Positions 44,093 through 52,748 of a DNA stretch of 64,000 nucleotides are shown piece by piece. The notes below the pieces were generated by a model that was not told where the DNA came from, did not search any database, and saw only the letters and a list, made by a program, of their open reading frames with translations. The stretch spans positions 1,576,367 through 1,640,366 of the forward strand of contig JBCBSU010000001.1 of the NCBI GenBank assembly GCA_039818985.1, in the 5' to 3' direction. The translations under genes were made by a program, and so were the position numbers. Position 1 is the first letter of the stretch. Each line of letters opens with the position of its first letter. The stretch is from Pseudomonadota bacterium (GTDB lineage Bacteria > Pseudomonadota > Alphaproteobacteria > Sphingomonadales > Sphingomonadaceae).

Positions 44093-44719
44093 ATGAAAAA
44101 AGCTCTTGTCTTCGCTTCCCTTCTCGTCGCCACACCGCTTATCGCCCAGTCGGCACCACAGGTCCCCGGCCAGGTCGATGCAAACCGCGTCACCGCCGGC
44201 ACCTATGCCACCGATCCCGGCCATACGCTGATCGGCTGGCGCGTCAGCCATTTCGGTTTCAACGACTATTTCGGCATTTTCGGTGACGCCACCGGAACGC
44301 TCACCATCGACCCCGCCAATCTCGGCGCCGCCAGGGTCGATATCACTATTCCGGTCAGCAAGGTGACCACCGCCAGTGCCGGCCTGACTGAACATCTGCT
44401 GCGCCCCGGCAAGGATGGCGGCCCGGCTGACTTTTTCGGCCCCGAGCCGGCGGATGCGCGCTTCGTTTCGACCGCCGTGGTCGTAGACGGCATGACTGCC
44501 AAGATCACCGGCGATCTCACGCTCAACGGCGTTACCAAGCCGGTCACCCTGGATAGTGAATTCACCGGCGCCGGCACCAATCCGTTCAACCGAAAGGAAA
44601 CGGTCGGCTTTGAGGCGACCACAACGATCAAACGCAGCGATTTCAACGTGAATTACGGTATTCCGTTTGTCAGCGATGAGGTCGAACTGGATATCTCGGT
44701 CGCATTTGAGAAGCAGTAA
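44093..44719 (+). CDS. YceI family periplasmic protein
   Basis: The 208-residue protein has a signal peptide (MKKALVFASLLVATPLIAQS) and a YceI lipocalin-like beta barrel: ATDPGHTLIGWRVSHFGFNDYFGIFGDATGTLTID, TGDLTLNGVTKPVTLDSEF, GFEATTTIKRSDFNVNYGIPFVSDEVELDISVAFEK. The family binds isoprenoid or polyprenyl-like lipids. AGGAG upstream fixes ATG 44093. A strong terminator follows. Confidence 0.92.
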   Translation: MKKALVFASLLVATPLIAQSAPQVPGQVDANRVTAGTYATDPGHTLIGWRVSHFGFNDYFGIFGDATGTLTIDPANLGAARVDITIPVSKVTTASAGLTEHLLRPGKDGGPADFFGPEPADARFVSTAVVVDGMTAKITGDLTLNGVTKPVTLDSEFTGAGTNPFNRKETVGFEATTTIKRSDFNVNYGIPFVSDEVELDISVAFEKQ

Positions 44720-44737
44720 GCCACCAGTTCTCAGCAT

Positions 44738-44776
44738 AAAAAAGGGGCGCTGCCTTGTGGCAAGCGCCCCTTTTTT
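44738..44776. terminator. Bidirectional intrinsic terminator
   Basis: An A6 run, then GGGGCGCT (44744-44751) paired with AGCGCCCC (44763-44770), extended by GCC/GGC past a one-base bulge, with a 4-nt loop, then T7 (44771-44777). This is a classic intrinsic terminator in both directions between yceI and the convergent YHS gene. Confidence 0.9.
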
Positions 44777-44793
44777 TAGAGAATTAGCGTTGC

Positions 44794-45333
44794 TTATGCT
44801 TTGTAGTGCTCGCTGGCATCGTGCTGGGGATAGTTTACGTCGCCCTGCTCGATGAATTTCTCTTTTTCCGGAGCCCAGTTGCTCTTCACTTCTTCGTTGA
44901 AGTTCAAATAGAGCTTGCCATCGACAATCTCGTAGACATTCGGATCGCCGGGTGCGAGCGCATCCTTTGCACCAATGGCCCAAGCGCAATAGCCACCATA
45001 AGCAGGTGCGAATTTGGCAGGATCACCGGCAAATTCCTTGGCATTTTCTTCGCTGGCAAAACGATAATCATAGCCCTGATAGACCACAACATGGTCTTCG
45101 CTGCCTTCGACCGGAACACCGTCACCCTGAAAATAGGACACCGCGTCATAGCCCGACAGCGCCAGCGTTTCGCCAGGCTCTGCGGTATAGACCGGACCGG
45201 CCGGCTGACCGCCCAGATCGGCGACAATGCTGCTGGAGGCAGCGGCAATGTCATCGGCCGGGGCATCGGTAGCACCACCACAGGCGGCAAGGGCAAGGCT
45301 GGCTACAGCCGCGAACAAAATCGATTTCTTCAT
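44794..45333 (-). CDS. YHS-domain lipoprotein
   Basis: The 179-residue protein begins with a lipoprotein signal (ILFAAVASLALAAC, Cys near 18; GGAG nine bases before ATG 45333). After a short linker comes a YHS-type domain: TLALSGYDAVSYFQGDGVPVEGSEDHVVVYQGYDYRFASEENAKEFAGDPAKFAPAYGGYCAWAIGAKDALAPGDPNVYEIVDGKLYLNFNEEVKSNWAPEKEKFIEQGDVNYP. The single Cys of YGGYCAWA is the conserved family residue. Such proteins are often labelled YHS-domain (seleno)proteins, and metal binding is suspected. It is the third gene of a minus-strand cluster with the cysteine-periodic protein and a second YHS protein, and has its own upstream region with a promoter-like motif. Confidence 0.85.
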   Translation of the reverse strand: MKKSILFAAVASLALAACGGATDAPADDIAAASSSIVADLGGQPAGPVYTAEPGETLALSGYDAVSYFQGDGVPVEGSEDHVVVYQGYDYRFASEENAKEFAGDPAKFAPAYGGYCAWAIGAKDALAPGDPNVYEIVDGKLYLNFNEEVKSNWAPEKEKFIEQGDVNYPQHDASEHYKA

Positions 45334-45369
45334 GATAATAAACTCCTTGATTGCGTTATCATATGGCTG

Positions 45370-45395
45370 TTCGCGCATCGTTGCGCAGGCGTTAC
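45370..45395 (-). promoter_or_regulatory. ECF sigma-like promoter motif upstream of the YHS lipoprotein
   Basis: On the minus strand GTAACG (45395-45390) is followed after exactly 16 bases by CGAA (45373-45370). This differs at one base from GTAACC-N16-CGAA, the motif described for SigF of Caulobacter, an ECF factor induced by copper and other metals. The distance from CGAA to the ATG is 36 bases. The match is visual only and no sigF-like gene is in the window. Confidence 0.3.
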
Positions 45396-45448
45396 ACTTG
45401 CATCAGAAAAAATATTCTGTCTTCCCAAAACAATCCTTCGAAATACGC

Positions 45449-45484
45449 AAAGGGCCTTCGCCCGTCAGGGAGCGAAGGCCCTTT
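45449..45484 (-). terminator. Terminator of the cysteine-periodic gene
   Basis: A 13-bp inverted repeat: AAAGGGCCTTCGC (45449-45461) and GCGAAGGCCCTTT (45472-45484) with a 10-nt loop, 17 bases past the stop codon. It separates this gene from the downstream YHS lipoprotein, so the latter needs its own promoter or readthrough. The T-run on the minus strand is interrupted. Confidence 0.75.
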
Positions 45485-45501
45485 TACCGATACCGGACAG
45501 G

Positions 45502-45786
45502 TTACTTGGACGCCGAGCAGGCACCACAGGCTGAGCAAGCGCCGCAGGCTGAACACGCACCACAGGCTGAGCAGGCATCATCCGAGGCACTGCACGCGCC
45601 ACAGGCACCACAATCGGCAGAGCAGGCGGAACAAGCAGCGCAGCCGCTGCACGCGCTGCAGGCCGAGCAGCCGGCACAAGCATTCTGATGCGCGGGGGTT
45701 TCAAACGCGGCTTGCGCCGGTGCGGCGGCAATCGTCATTCCGCCGGCAACGGTCATCATCGCGGCGACAGTTTTCATCATGGACAT
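45502..45786 (-). CDS. Secreted protein with strict three-residue cysteine repeat
   Basis: Unrecognised 94-residue protein. Residues 1-27 form a Sec signal (MMTVAGGMTIAAAPAQA). The mature part contains 17 cysteines: 37 to 55 at every third residue (seven), 59, 62, 65, then 72 to 90 at every third residue (seven). The spacers are only Ser, Ala, Gly and a few Asp (units such as CSACGA). Codons vary, so the protein pattern is under selection. A three-residue period would put all thiols on one face of an extended or polyglycine-II-like helix, or let many metal ions or disulfides be held. GGAG six bases upstream fixes ATG 45786. It lies between two YHS-domain genes and resembles 24756-25043. Metal buffering is a guess. 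Confidence 0.78.
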   Translation of the reverse strand: MSMMKTVAAMMTVAGGMTIAAAPAQAAFETPAHQNACAGCSACSACSGCAACSACSADCGACGACSASDDACSACGACSACGACSACGACSASK

Positions 45787-45892
45787 GGTTTTCTCCAGTT
45801 CAGGGACAGGGATGGTATTAAGGGAAAAGCGGTGCCGGAGCCGAGAATGCGGCCCAGGAAGATGCAACCTGCCCCGGCACCTATCGGTGGTT

Positions 45893-46372
45893 TCAGCCAC
45901 CGAATTTCGCATTGTCAGGAATGGACGGCCATTGTGCATCCGCCTTGGCGATAAAGCCGGGGACGTCCTTCAGCCAGGTCTGCTGCACATTCTTGTTGAA
46001 ATTGAGATACAGCTTGCCGTCGACAACTTTGTACAGCAGCGGATCACCCGGGGCGAGCGAGCCGCGCGACATGGCCCAGGCACAATGGCCGCCATATTGC
46101 GGCGCAAAGGCGGTCGGGTTCTGTTTGAACTTCGTGGCATTGGCTGCCGAGGCGAAGAAATAGTTGGCGCCTTTATAAGACACTTTGAATTTGTCCGAGC
46201 CGCGCACCGGCTGTCCATTGCCCTCAAAATAGGACACGACATCATAGCCACTGACGGCGGTATTGCCTTCCAGGCCGGTAAAGGTCGGACCGGCAATGGC
46301 AGCGCTGGTCAATGCAGCGCCGGTGGTGGTCGCCGCCAGAACCAGGGCGAGCGAAGTCATTAAAGTCTTCAT
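45893..46372 (-). CDS. Periplasmic YHS-domain protein
   Basis: The 159-residue protein has a Sec signal peptide (LMTSLALVLAATTTGAALTSAAIA) and one YHS-type domain: GLEGNTAVSGYDVVSYFEGNGQPVRGSDKFKVSYKGANYFFASAANATKFKQNPTAFAPQYGGHCAWAMSRGSLAPGDPLLYKVVDGKLYLNFNKNVQQTWLKDVPGFIAKADAQWP. It has the same conserved Cys (YGGHCAWA) as the YHS lipoprotein at 44794-45333; the two are clear paralogues. AGGA precedes ATG 46372. It is the first gene of the cluster, with the cysteine-periodic gene 106 bases downstream. Confidence 0.87.
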   Translation of the reverse strand: MKTLMTSLALVLAATTTGAALTSAAIAGPTFTGLEGNTAVSGYDVVSYFEGNGQPVRGSDKFKVSYKGANYFFASAANATKFKQNPTAFAPQYGGHCAWAMSRGSLAPGDPLLYKVVDGKLYLNFNKNVQQTWLKDVPGFIAKADAQWPSIPDNAKFGG

Positions 46373-46401
46373 GGCATTTATCCTTGCATAGGGGTAGCGC
46401 A

Positions 46402-46422
46402 TTCAAAACGCTTGGTTTTGAA
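46402..46422. promoter_or_regulatory. 8-bp-arm palindrome upstream of the YHS/cysteine cluster
   Basis: TTCAAAAC (46402-46409) and GTTTTGAA (46415-46422), perfect arms around a 5-nt spacer, 30 bases upstream of the start codon at 46372. It could be an operator or a hairpin in the 5' untranslated region that responds to the inducing signal. Confidence 0.4.
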
Positions 46423-46717
46423 CAGGTATTGCGAGACATAACTGTCACCATGAGCTTCGCCGCAGGAGCGGATAAGGTTTCATTGGGCGATAAAAATTTT
46501 CAGCACTTTGCGGTTTCGCCTTGCATGCGGCGACCGGCTGAGCCACGCTGGAACTATGAAAACAGGTACTGGCATTCTGGATCTACGACTTACGCGCCCT
46601 TGGGCGTGAACCGTGCCGCGCAGCTGCCCGGCGCAACATGCCCAGGGACAATTTTCGATAGATATGATCCGCCAGCGCCGCTGATGGCGCGCCACCAATG
46701 AGCATATAGAATCCATC
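46423..46717. other. Divergent intergenic region between the YHS gene and leuA
   Basis: These 295 bases hold no frame that looks like a real gene in composition or family. They should contain the minus-strand promoter for the YHS cluster and the plus-strand promoter for leuA. A short hairpin-prone stretch (CGCCAGCGCCGCTGATGGCG) lies about 50 bases upstream of leuA. I see no leucine-rich leader peptide. Confidence 0.5.
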
Positions 46718-48373
46718 ATGCTGAAAGACCCGTCACAAAAATATCGCCCCTTCCCGCTCATCGACTTGCCCGACCGGCAATGGCCCGACCGGCAGATCAC
46801 GCAACCGCCGCGCTGGCTCTCAACCGATTTGCGCGATGGCAACCAGGCGCTGATCGACCCGATGAATGCCGAAAAGAAACAGCGCTATTTCAACTTGCTG
46901 GTACAGATCGGGCTGAAAGAAATAGAGGTCGGTTTTCCTTCCGCAGGCGAGACCGAATTCTCCTTTATCCGTGGACTGGTCGACAGCGGCAATATCCCCG
47001 AAGACGTCACAGTGCAGGTGCTGACCCAATCGCGCCGAGACCTGATCGAACGCAGTTTCGAGAGCCTGGCAGGGGTACACCGCGCCATAGTGCATCTGTA
47101 TAATGCCGTGTCTCCCGCATGGCGCGAGATTGTTTTCGGGCTCGATCGCACCGGGGTGTGCGATATTGCCGTCAGCGGCGCCGAAATCCTGATGGAGCAG
47201 GCGGCGCGCTACCTGGAGACCGACTGGCGTTTCGAATATTCGCCCGAGACCTTTTCCACCGCCGAGCTCGATTTCTCGCTCGAGGTCTGCGAGGCGGTGA
47301 TCAGTGTGATCCAGCCAACGCCCGAAAAGCCGCTGATCCTAAACCTGCCCGCTACAGTCGAGGCCGCGACACCGAATATCTATGCCGATCAGATCGAATG
47401 GTTCTGCCGCCATATCTCGCGCCGCGACAGTGTCATCATCAGCCTGCATCCGCATAATGATCGTGGTTCAGGTGTCGCTGCCGCCGAGCTCGGGCTGATG
47501 GCAGGGGCCGACCGCATTGAAGGCTGCCTGTTCGGCAATGGCGAACGGACCGGCAATGTCGATCTGGTTACGCTGGCGCTCAATATGTACACGCAAGGCA
47601 TCGATCCGGGGTTGGATTTTTCCGACATGGACGCCATTGTGAGGACCGCCGAGCATTGCAACCAGCTGCCGGTGCCTGCACGCCACCCCTATGCCGGTGA
47701 GCTTGTTTTCACCGCCTTTTCCGGTAGCCATCAGGACGCGATCAAAAAAGGCTTTGCCGATCAGGAAAAACGCAACGATCCGCATTGGCGCGTGCCGTAC
47801 CTGCCCATCGACCCTGCCGATCTGGGCCGCGATTATGAAGCGGTGATCCGCGTCAATTCGCAAAGCGGCAAAGGCGGCGTTGCCTGGGTACTGCAACAGG
47901 ATTATGGCCTGCGCCTGCCGAAAAAGCTCCAGGCGCATTTCAGCCGCGCGGTGCAGAAACTCGCCGATGACCTTGGTCGCGAGCTGCATTCGCAGGATAT
48001 CTGGCAATGTTTCACCCGCTATTATCATCTCGATGGCAGCGGTGCCTGGCAACTCGGTGACTATGCGGAACAGCGCAAGGGCAGCGATTATCTGCTCACC
48101 GGCACGGTGACCGGTCCCGGCGGCGATATCGCGATTAGCGGCCGCGGCAATGGCCTGATGTCGAGCGTGGTCAACGCACTGTCGCAGACGCTGGAGCATG
48201 CTATTGATATTATCGACTATCGCGAACATGCCATCGGCCATGGGTCGGACGCCCGCGCCGCTGCCTATGTCGAGGTGCTGATCGACAATCACCGCCATTT
48301 CGGTGTCGGCATCAATGAAGATGTTGCCACGGCCTCGCTGGAGGCGCTGCTAAGCGCGCTGAATTCCGTCTGA
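46718..48373 (+). CDS. leuA: 2-Isopropylmalate synthase
   Basis: First committed step of leucine synthesis: acetyl-CoA plus 2-ketoisovalerate. At 551 residues this is the long LeuA type 2 form. Motifs are [17 protein letters not shown] (metal and substrate), [60 protein letters not shown], and a C-terminal LeuA dimer domain for leucine inhibition ([29 protein letters not shown]). It is a single gene, apart from the other leu genes. Confidence 0.95.
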   Translation: MLKDPSQKYRPFPLIDLPDRQWPDRQITQPPRWLSTDLRDGNQALIDPMNAEKKQRYFNLLVQIGLKEIEVGFPSAGETEFSFIRGLVDSGNIPEDVTVQVLTQSRRDLIERSFESLAGVHRAIVHLYNAVSPAWREIVFGLDRTGVCDIAVSGAEILMEQAARYLETDWRFEYSPETFSTAELDFSLEVCEAVISVIQPTPEKPLILNLPATVEAATPNIYADQIEWFCRHISRRDSVIISLHPHNDRGSGVAAAELGLMAGADRIEGCLFGNGERTGNVDLVTLALNMYTQGIDPGLDFSDMDAIVRTAEHCNQLPVPARHPYAGELVFTAFSGSHQDAIKKGFADQEKRNDPHWRVPYLPIDPADLGRDYEAVIRVNSQSGKGGVAWVLQQDYGLRLPKKLQAHFSRAVQKLADDLGRELHSQDIWQCFTRYYHLDGSGAWQLGDYAEQRKGSDYLLTGTVTGPGGDIAISGRGNGLMSSVVNALSQTLEHAIDIIDYREHAIGHGSDARAAAYVEVLIDNHRHFGVGINEDVATASLEALLSALNSV

Positions 48374-48516
48374 TCCTCCTCCCCGTCCCAGGGAGGATTA
48401 CAATTTAACCGATCACTTAAATCGCGTTGACCCCTACGGTCATTACACTATGACGGAACAACCGCGCTGCCGCGCCGTTCACTTACCACTATCCCGAACA
48501 TCCGGAGAGAGACACC

Positions 48517-49512
48517 ATGGCCCTGCCCCCGCTTTTCGACAATCTACGCCTGCCGATCATTGGCTCGCCGCTGTTTATCGTATCCGGCCCGGAGCTGGTC
48601 ATTGCGCAGTGCAAGGCCGGTATCGTCGGCTCCTTCCCTGCGCTCAACGCGCGACCGCAAGCCTTGCTCGATGAGTGGCTGCACCAGATTACCGAGGAAC
48701 TGGCGGCGCATAATCGTGATAATCCTGATCGTCCTGCCGCGCCTTATGCGGTGAACCAGATTGTCCATAAATCGAATGACAGACTTGAGCAGGATATGGC
48801 CACCTGTGCCAAATGGCAGGTACCAATGGTCATCACCTCCCTCGGCGCCATCGAGGATCTTAACAAGGCGGTGCACAGCTGGGGCGGCATCACCATGCAC
48901 GATGTCATCAACGATCGTTTCGCCCATAAAGCGATTGAAAAAGGCGCGGATGGCCTGATCCCGGTTGCGGCAGGCGCAGGCGGCCATGCGGGCACGACTT
49001 CGCCCTTCGGCCTGATGCAGGAAATCCGCGAATGGTTTGACGGCCCGGTTGCCCTGTCTGGCTCCATAGGCACCGGCGCGTCCGTGCTTGGCGCACAGGC
49101 CATGGGCGCTGATCTCGGCTATATCGGTTCAGCTTTCATTGCCACCAAGGAAGCCAATGCGGACAGCGGTTATAAAGGCGGCATTGTCGAGGGCCGCGCC
49201 TCCGATATCGTCTATTCCAACCTGTTCACCGGCGTGCATGGCAATTATCTGCGCCAGTCGATCGAGAATGCCGGTATGGACCCGGACAACCTGCCCGATG
49301 GCGATTATAGCACGATGAATTTCGGTTCGGGCGGCAATACCGACAAAAAGGCCTGGAAAGACATTTGGGGCAGCGGTCAGGGCATTGGCGCGGTCAAGGA
49401 AGTGCTGAGCGTCGCCGACATGGTCGATCGGCTTGAGCGCGAATATCTCGAAGCCAAGGCCCGCATGGACAGCATCGCCAGTGCCGGATGGAAGGAACTG
49501 GCAACGGTCTAA
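48517..49512 (+). CDS. NAD(P)H-dependent flavin oxidoreductase (nitronate monooxygenase-like)
   Basis: FMN-dependent TIM-barrel enzyme of 331 residues. It begins LRLPIIGSPLFIVSGPELVIAQCKAGIVGSFPALNARP, and has GVIT-like ITSLGAIEDL, the phosphate-binding GLIPVAAGAGGHAGTTSPFGLMQEIREWF with the His of GGHAG, and SGSIGTGASVLGAQAMGADLGYIGSAFIATKEANAD. The family includes nitronate monooxygenases and 2-enoyl reductase-like enzymes; substrate and catalytic class cannot be settled here. GGAGAG upstream of ATG 48517 supports the start. Confidence 0.87.
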   Translation: MALPPLFDNLRLPIIGSPLFIVSGPELVIAQCKAGIVGSFPALNARPQALLDEWLHQITEELAAHNRDNPDRPAAPYAVNQIVHKSNDRLEQDMATCAKWQVPMVITSLGAIEDLNKAVHSWGGITMHDVINDRFAHKAIEKGADGLIPVAAGAGGHAGTTSPFGLMQEIREWFDGPVALSGSIGTGASVLGAQAMGADLGYIGSAFIATKEANADSGYKGGIVEGRASDIVYSNLFTGVHGNYLRQSIENAGMDPDNLPDGDYSTMNFGSGGNTDKKAWKDIWGSGQGIGAVKEVLSVADMVDRLEREYLEAKARMDSIASAGWKELATV

Positions 49513-49542
49513 CATTCATCCTTCCCGTTCTTGGCGAGGATA

Positions 49543-51465
49543 TTAAATTTCTACCTGGCTGCCCAGTTCTACCACCCGGTTGGTCGGTAGCCGGAAGAAG
49601 TCCATCGGCCCGGCGGAATTGCGCAACATCCAGGCGAATATCTTCTCGCGCCATAGCGGCATTTTTGGCTTTTCCGATGCCAGAAGCGTCTGGCGCGACA
49701 GAAAGAAGCTGGTCTGCATCATGTCAAATGGCAGGCCGCACTGCTTTACCTGTTTCAGCGCCTTGGGAATGTCGGTTTTCTGCATGAAACCGAAGCGCAG
49801 GATCAGTCGGTAAAAACCGCTGCCCAGATCGTCGACCTTGCAGCGTTCGGACGGCTCGATAAAGGGCACCTGCTCGATCTTCACGGTCAGCACCACAACC
49901 CGCTCATGAATCACCTTGTTGTGCTTCATATTGTGCAGCAATGCGGGTGGCACACCAGCAGAACTGGACGCCATGAAGATCGCGGTGCCCGGTACCCGGG
50001 TGGCGCTGTTCTTCGCCGACTTGGCGAAGATCTCGAGCGGCAGTGCACCATCATCCATGTTCTCACGCATCACCTTGCGCCCGCGTGACCAGGTGGTGAG
50101 CATGGTAAAGGCAATGGCACCGATCATCAGCGGGAACCAGCCACCATCGGGCACTTTGGTCAGATTGGCGGTGAAATAGGAAAAGTCGACGATGAAGAAT
50201 ATCGCCAGCATCGGCACCGCATACCAGGCACGCCATTTCCAGACCGCCAACACCAGCACCGCCAGCAGACAGGTGTCTATGGTCATCGCGCCGGTCACGG
50301 CAATGCCATAAGCCGATGCGAGATTGGATGAATTGCCGAAGGTCAGCACCAGAATGATCACCGCCGTCATCAGCATCCAGTTGATCACCGGGATATAAAT
50401 CTGCCCGGCTTCGGAGGCGCTGGTATGCTTGATCGAAAGGCGCGGTACAAAGCCCAGCTGGATCGCCTGATGGGTGATCGAGAATGCGCCGGAGATCACC
50501 GCCTGGCTGGCAATAAAGGTTGCCACCGTCGCCAGCAGTACAAGCGGCAGGCGCAGAAATTCGGGTGCCAACAGGAAGAACGGATTCTGGATGACTTCGG
50601 CGGCTTCCGGCCCGCTTAGCCGGTCGATCATCGCCGCCTGTCCGAAATAGTTGAGCAGCAGGGCCGGCATGACAAAGCCGAACCAGGACAGCCGCATCGG
50701 ACCGCGACCAAAATGGCCGATATCGGCATAGAGCGCTGCCGAGCCGGTCACCGCCAGCACCACAGAACCGAGCGCGAGGAACGCCTCCCAGCCATCGGTG
50801 ATGAAGAACTGCACCGCATACCAGGGGTTGAGCGCCAGCAATATTCCGGGGTTCTGGGTGATCTGGATCGTGCCCAATGTCGCAATGACCGAGAAATAGA
50901 CGATCATCACCGGCGCGAACAGCGCGCCTATCTTGGCGGTACCGCGCGATTGCAGCACGAACAGGAACACCAGCAGCGCCAGCGCAATCGGGATCACCAG
51001 TGGCGTCAGATCGGAATTGACTACGGTCAGCCCCTCGACCGCCGACAGCACCGAAATTGCCGGAGTAATCATGCTGTCGCCGTAGAATAAAGCGGTGGCA
51101 AAAACGCCGAGCAGAATCAGCAAGGCGCCATAGCGGCTACCGCTGACATTGCGCTGAATCAGGGCCACCAGTGCCAGTGAACCGCCCTGCCCCTTATTGT
51201 CGGCACGCATCAATATGGTCACATACTGGATCGCCACCACCAGCGTCATAGACCAGAAAATCAGGCTGACCACGCCAAAGACATGCAGCTTGTCGAGCGC
51301 CAGATTATGCGCCCCGACAAAGGTCTCGCGAAAGGCGTAAAGCGGGCTGGTGCCGATATCGCCGAAGACAATACCTATCGCCCCCAGCGCGAGCTTCCAT
51401 GTCGCGCCATGCTGGTCCGGCTGTGCTCGCCGTGCCGAAAATTCGGCTTTAACCTTGGAGGCCAT
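49543..51465 (-). CDS. kup: Potassium uptake protein Kup
   Basis: The 640-residue inner-membrane K+/H+ symporter has about twelve membrane helices. Family motifs are [25 protein letters not shown] at the start, [34 protein letters not shown] and [16 protein letters not shown]. The C-terminal soluble domain contains [37 protein letters not shown]. It is a single gene convergent with the flavin oxidoreductase; 162 bases separate its start from the ccm operon end. Confidence 0.95.
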   Translation of the reverse strand: MASKVKAEFSARRAQPDQHGATWKLALGAIGIVFGDIGTSPLYAFRETFVGAHNLALDKLHVFGVVSLIFWSMTLVVAIQYVTILMRADNKGQGGSLALVALIQRNVSGSRYGALLILLGVFATALFYGDSMITPAISVLSAVEGLTVVNSDLTPLVIPIALALLVFLFVLQSRGTAKIGALFAPVMIVYFSVIATLGTIQITQNPGILLALNPWYAVQFFITDGWEAFLALGSVVLAVTGSAALYADIGHFGRGPMRLSWFGFVMPALLLNYFGQAAMIDRLSGPEAAEVIQNPFFLLAPEFLRLPLVLLATVATFIASQAVISGAFSITHQAIQLGFVPRLSIKHTSASEAGQIYIPVINWMLMTAVIILVLTFGNSSNLASAYGIAVTGAMTIDTCLLAVLVLAVWKWRAWYAVPMLAIFFIVDFSYFTANLTKVPDGGWFPLMIGAIAFTMLTTWSRGRKVMRENMDDGALPLEIFAKSAKNSATRVPGTAIFMASSSAGVPPALLHNMKHNKVIHERVVVLTVKIEQVPFIEPSERCKVDDLGSGFYRLILRFGFMQKTDIPKALKQVKQCGLPFDMMQTSFFLSRQTLLASEKPKMPLWREKIFAWMLRNSAGPMDFFRLPTNRVVELGSQVEI

Positions 51466-51627
51466 ATTCCGTCGTCATTGCGTATCGGGATTTCCGGATC
51501 GGTGCATCACCGGTCCTCCCGGTATCTCCCTGTTGTGGGGCCGTGTCTGAATATCGCGATATTCAATAGGCTGGCGCCATTATCATGGCCGATGGTGCAG
51601 TGCAATATGTGTCCGCCGAAAGCCGAC

Positions 51628-52320
51628 TCAGGCCTCGGGCTGTTCCGTATCGGGACTGCCCGATTCCGGTTTTTTGTCAGTGCCTTGTCCAGGTAACTGA
51701 GTTGGCCCGATCATGCTGTCGATACGCGCCAGACGCTGTTCCAGATCGGCACGCCACGGGGCATCTTCGGGCGAGCGGTCATAAAGCTCTTTCCAGATCG
51801 CGCGTGCATCTTCGAGTCGTCCGCTCTGTGCCAGTGAAAGCCCCATGAAAAAAGGCGGTGCCGGATGCTCGGGCGACAATGTCGCCGCGCGCTGAAAGGC
51901 GAATTGCGATGCCGGTGTCAGCAGCCCGTCACTATGCCCGACCAGAGCATTGCCCAGCGCAACCCAAAGATCGACATTTTCGGGGTGGTCCTTGACAGCA
52001 TTACGCAACACTTTGGCAGCTGCGGTATATTTGCCCTGTCGGCTCTGGGCATCGGCAAGAATAAGCCATTGCTGCGCATCGCCAAAGCGCTCACCCATGG
52101 CGTTGCGCGTGGCCAGCAACGCCTCATCGGCTTCGGCAGCTTCTTCGCGCGGCGCCTTGTTCGCGCTCTCCAGTGTCGGCGAACCCTGCCAGGCATAACC
52201 GGCAATGCCAAGGAACAGCGCCGCTGCGATCAGCTGCATCCCGGCCATGGGCGGACGGGCGATGACATAAACCGCGATCAGCGCCAGCAGGCCGATAATC
52301 CCGATAAACAGCAGCGCCAT
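51628..52320 (-). CDS. ccmI: Cytochrome c biogenesis protein CcmI (CycH-like TPR)
   Basis: The 230-residue protein has two N-terminal membrane helices (LLFIGIIGLLALIAVYVIA and LIAAALFLGIAGYAWQG). A periplasmic TPR domain follows (AQQWLILADAQSRQGKYTAAAKVLRNAVKDHPENVDLWVALGNAL... LSLAQSGRLEDARAIWKELYDRSPEDAPW). It would hold apocytochrome c for the CcmF/CcmH haem lyase. It is the last gene of the ccm run and overlaps ccmH by one base (TAATG). Confidence 0.88.
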   Translation of the reverse strand: MALLFIGIIGLLALIAVYVIARPPMAGMQLIAAALFLGIAGYAWQGSPTLESANKAPREEAAEADEALLATRNAMGERFGDAQQWLILADAQSRQGKYTAAAKVLRNAVKDHPENVDLWVALGNALVGHSDGLLTPASQFAFQRAATLSPEHPAPPFFMGLSLAQSGRLEDARAIWKELYDRSPEDAPWRADLEQRLARIDSMIGPTQLPGQGTDKKPESGSPDTEQPEA

Positions 52321-52748
52321 TATTCCGTAACCTCACTATCGGAAGCAGCGCCGGTGAAACGCCGCCGCGCCAGAAACAGGCCTAGAGCGAGGAACAGGAT
52401 CGGCGCTACCCAGAGCGGCCAGGTCACGGCATTGAGCTGCGGTGCATAGGATACCCAGTCGCCATAGCGCTCGATCATCCAGGTACGGATCTGCTCCGGC
52501 GATTCCCCGGCAGCGATGCGCGTACGCACCTGATGACGCATGTCACCTGCCATCGGCGCATCCGAATCCGCGATCGACTGGCTCTGGCACTTCAGGCAGC
52601 GCAGGCTCTCCATCAGCGCCTTGGCCTCGGCCTCCTGCATCGGATTATCGAGCTGGCGATAGGCATAGGGCGCGGGCGGCAGGCTGTCCTGTCCAACCGC
52701 AATTGACGCAGAAATGAGCATCACGAGAAACAGCATCACCCGGATCAT
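52320..52748 (-). CDS. ccmH: Cytochrome c-type biogenesis protein CcmH
   Basis: The 142-residue protein has a signal sequence or N-terminal helix, the thioredoxin-like motif LRCLKCQSQSIADSDAPMAGDMRHQVR (LRCxxCQ), IRTWMIERYGDWVSYAP, and a C-terminal helix (LWVAPILFLALGLFLA). CcmH keeps apocytochrome thiols reduced for haem attachment in the periplasm. It overlaps ccmG by 4 bases and ccmI by 1. Confidence 0.94.
   Translation of the reverse strand: MIRVMLFLVMLISASIAVGQDSLPPAPYAYRQLDNPMQEAEAKALMESLRCLKCQSQSIADSDAPMAGDMRHQVRTRIAAGESPEQIRTWMIERYGDWVSYAPQLNAVTWPLWVAPILFLALGLFLARRRFTGAASDSEVTE

Noticed and set aside
46312-46701. A 129-residue plus-strand frame upstream of leuA
   Set aside because: It overlaps the start of the YHS gene, lacks a ribosome-binding site and resembles nothing.
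46480-46842. A 120-residue minus-strand frame over the leuA start
   Set aside because: It overlaps the leuA coding sequence antisense, with shadow-type composition and no family resemblance.
48373-48398. Hairpin ATCCTCC/GGAGGAT after leuA as a terminator
   Set aside because: The arms can pair in more than one register and there is no T-run; not strong enough to list.
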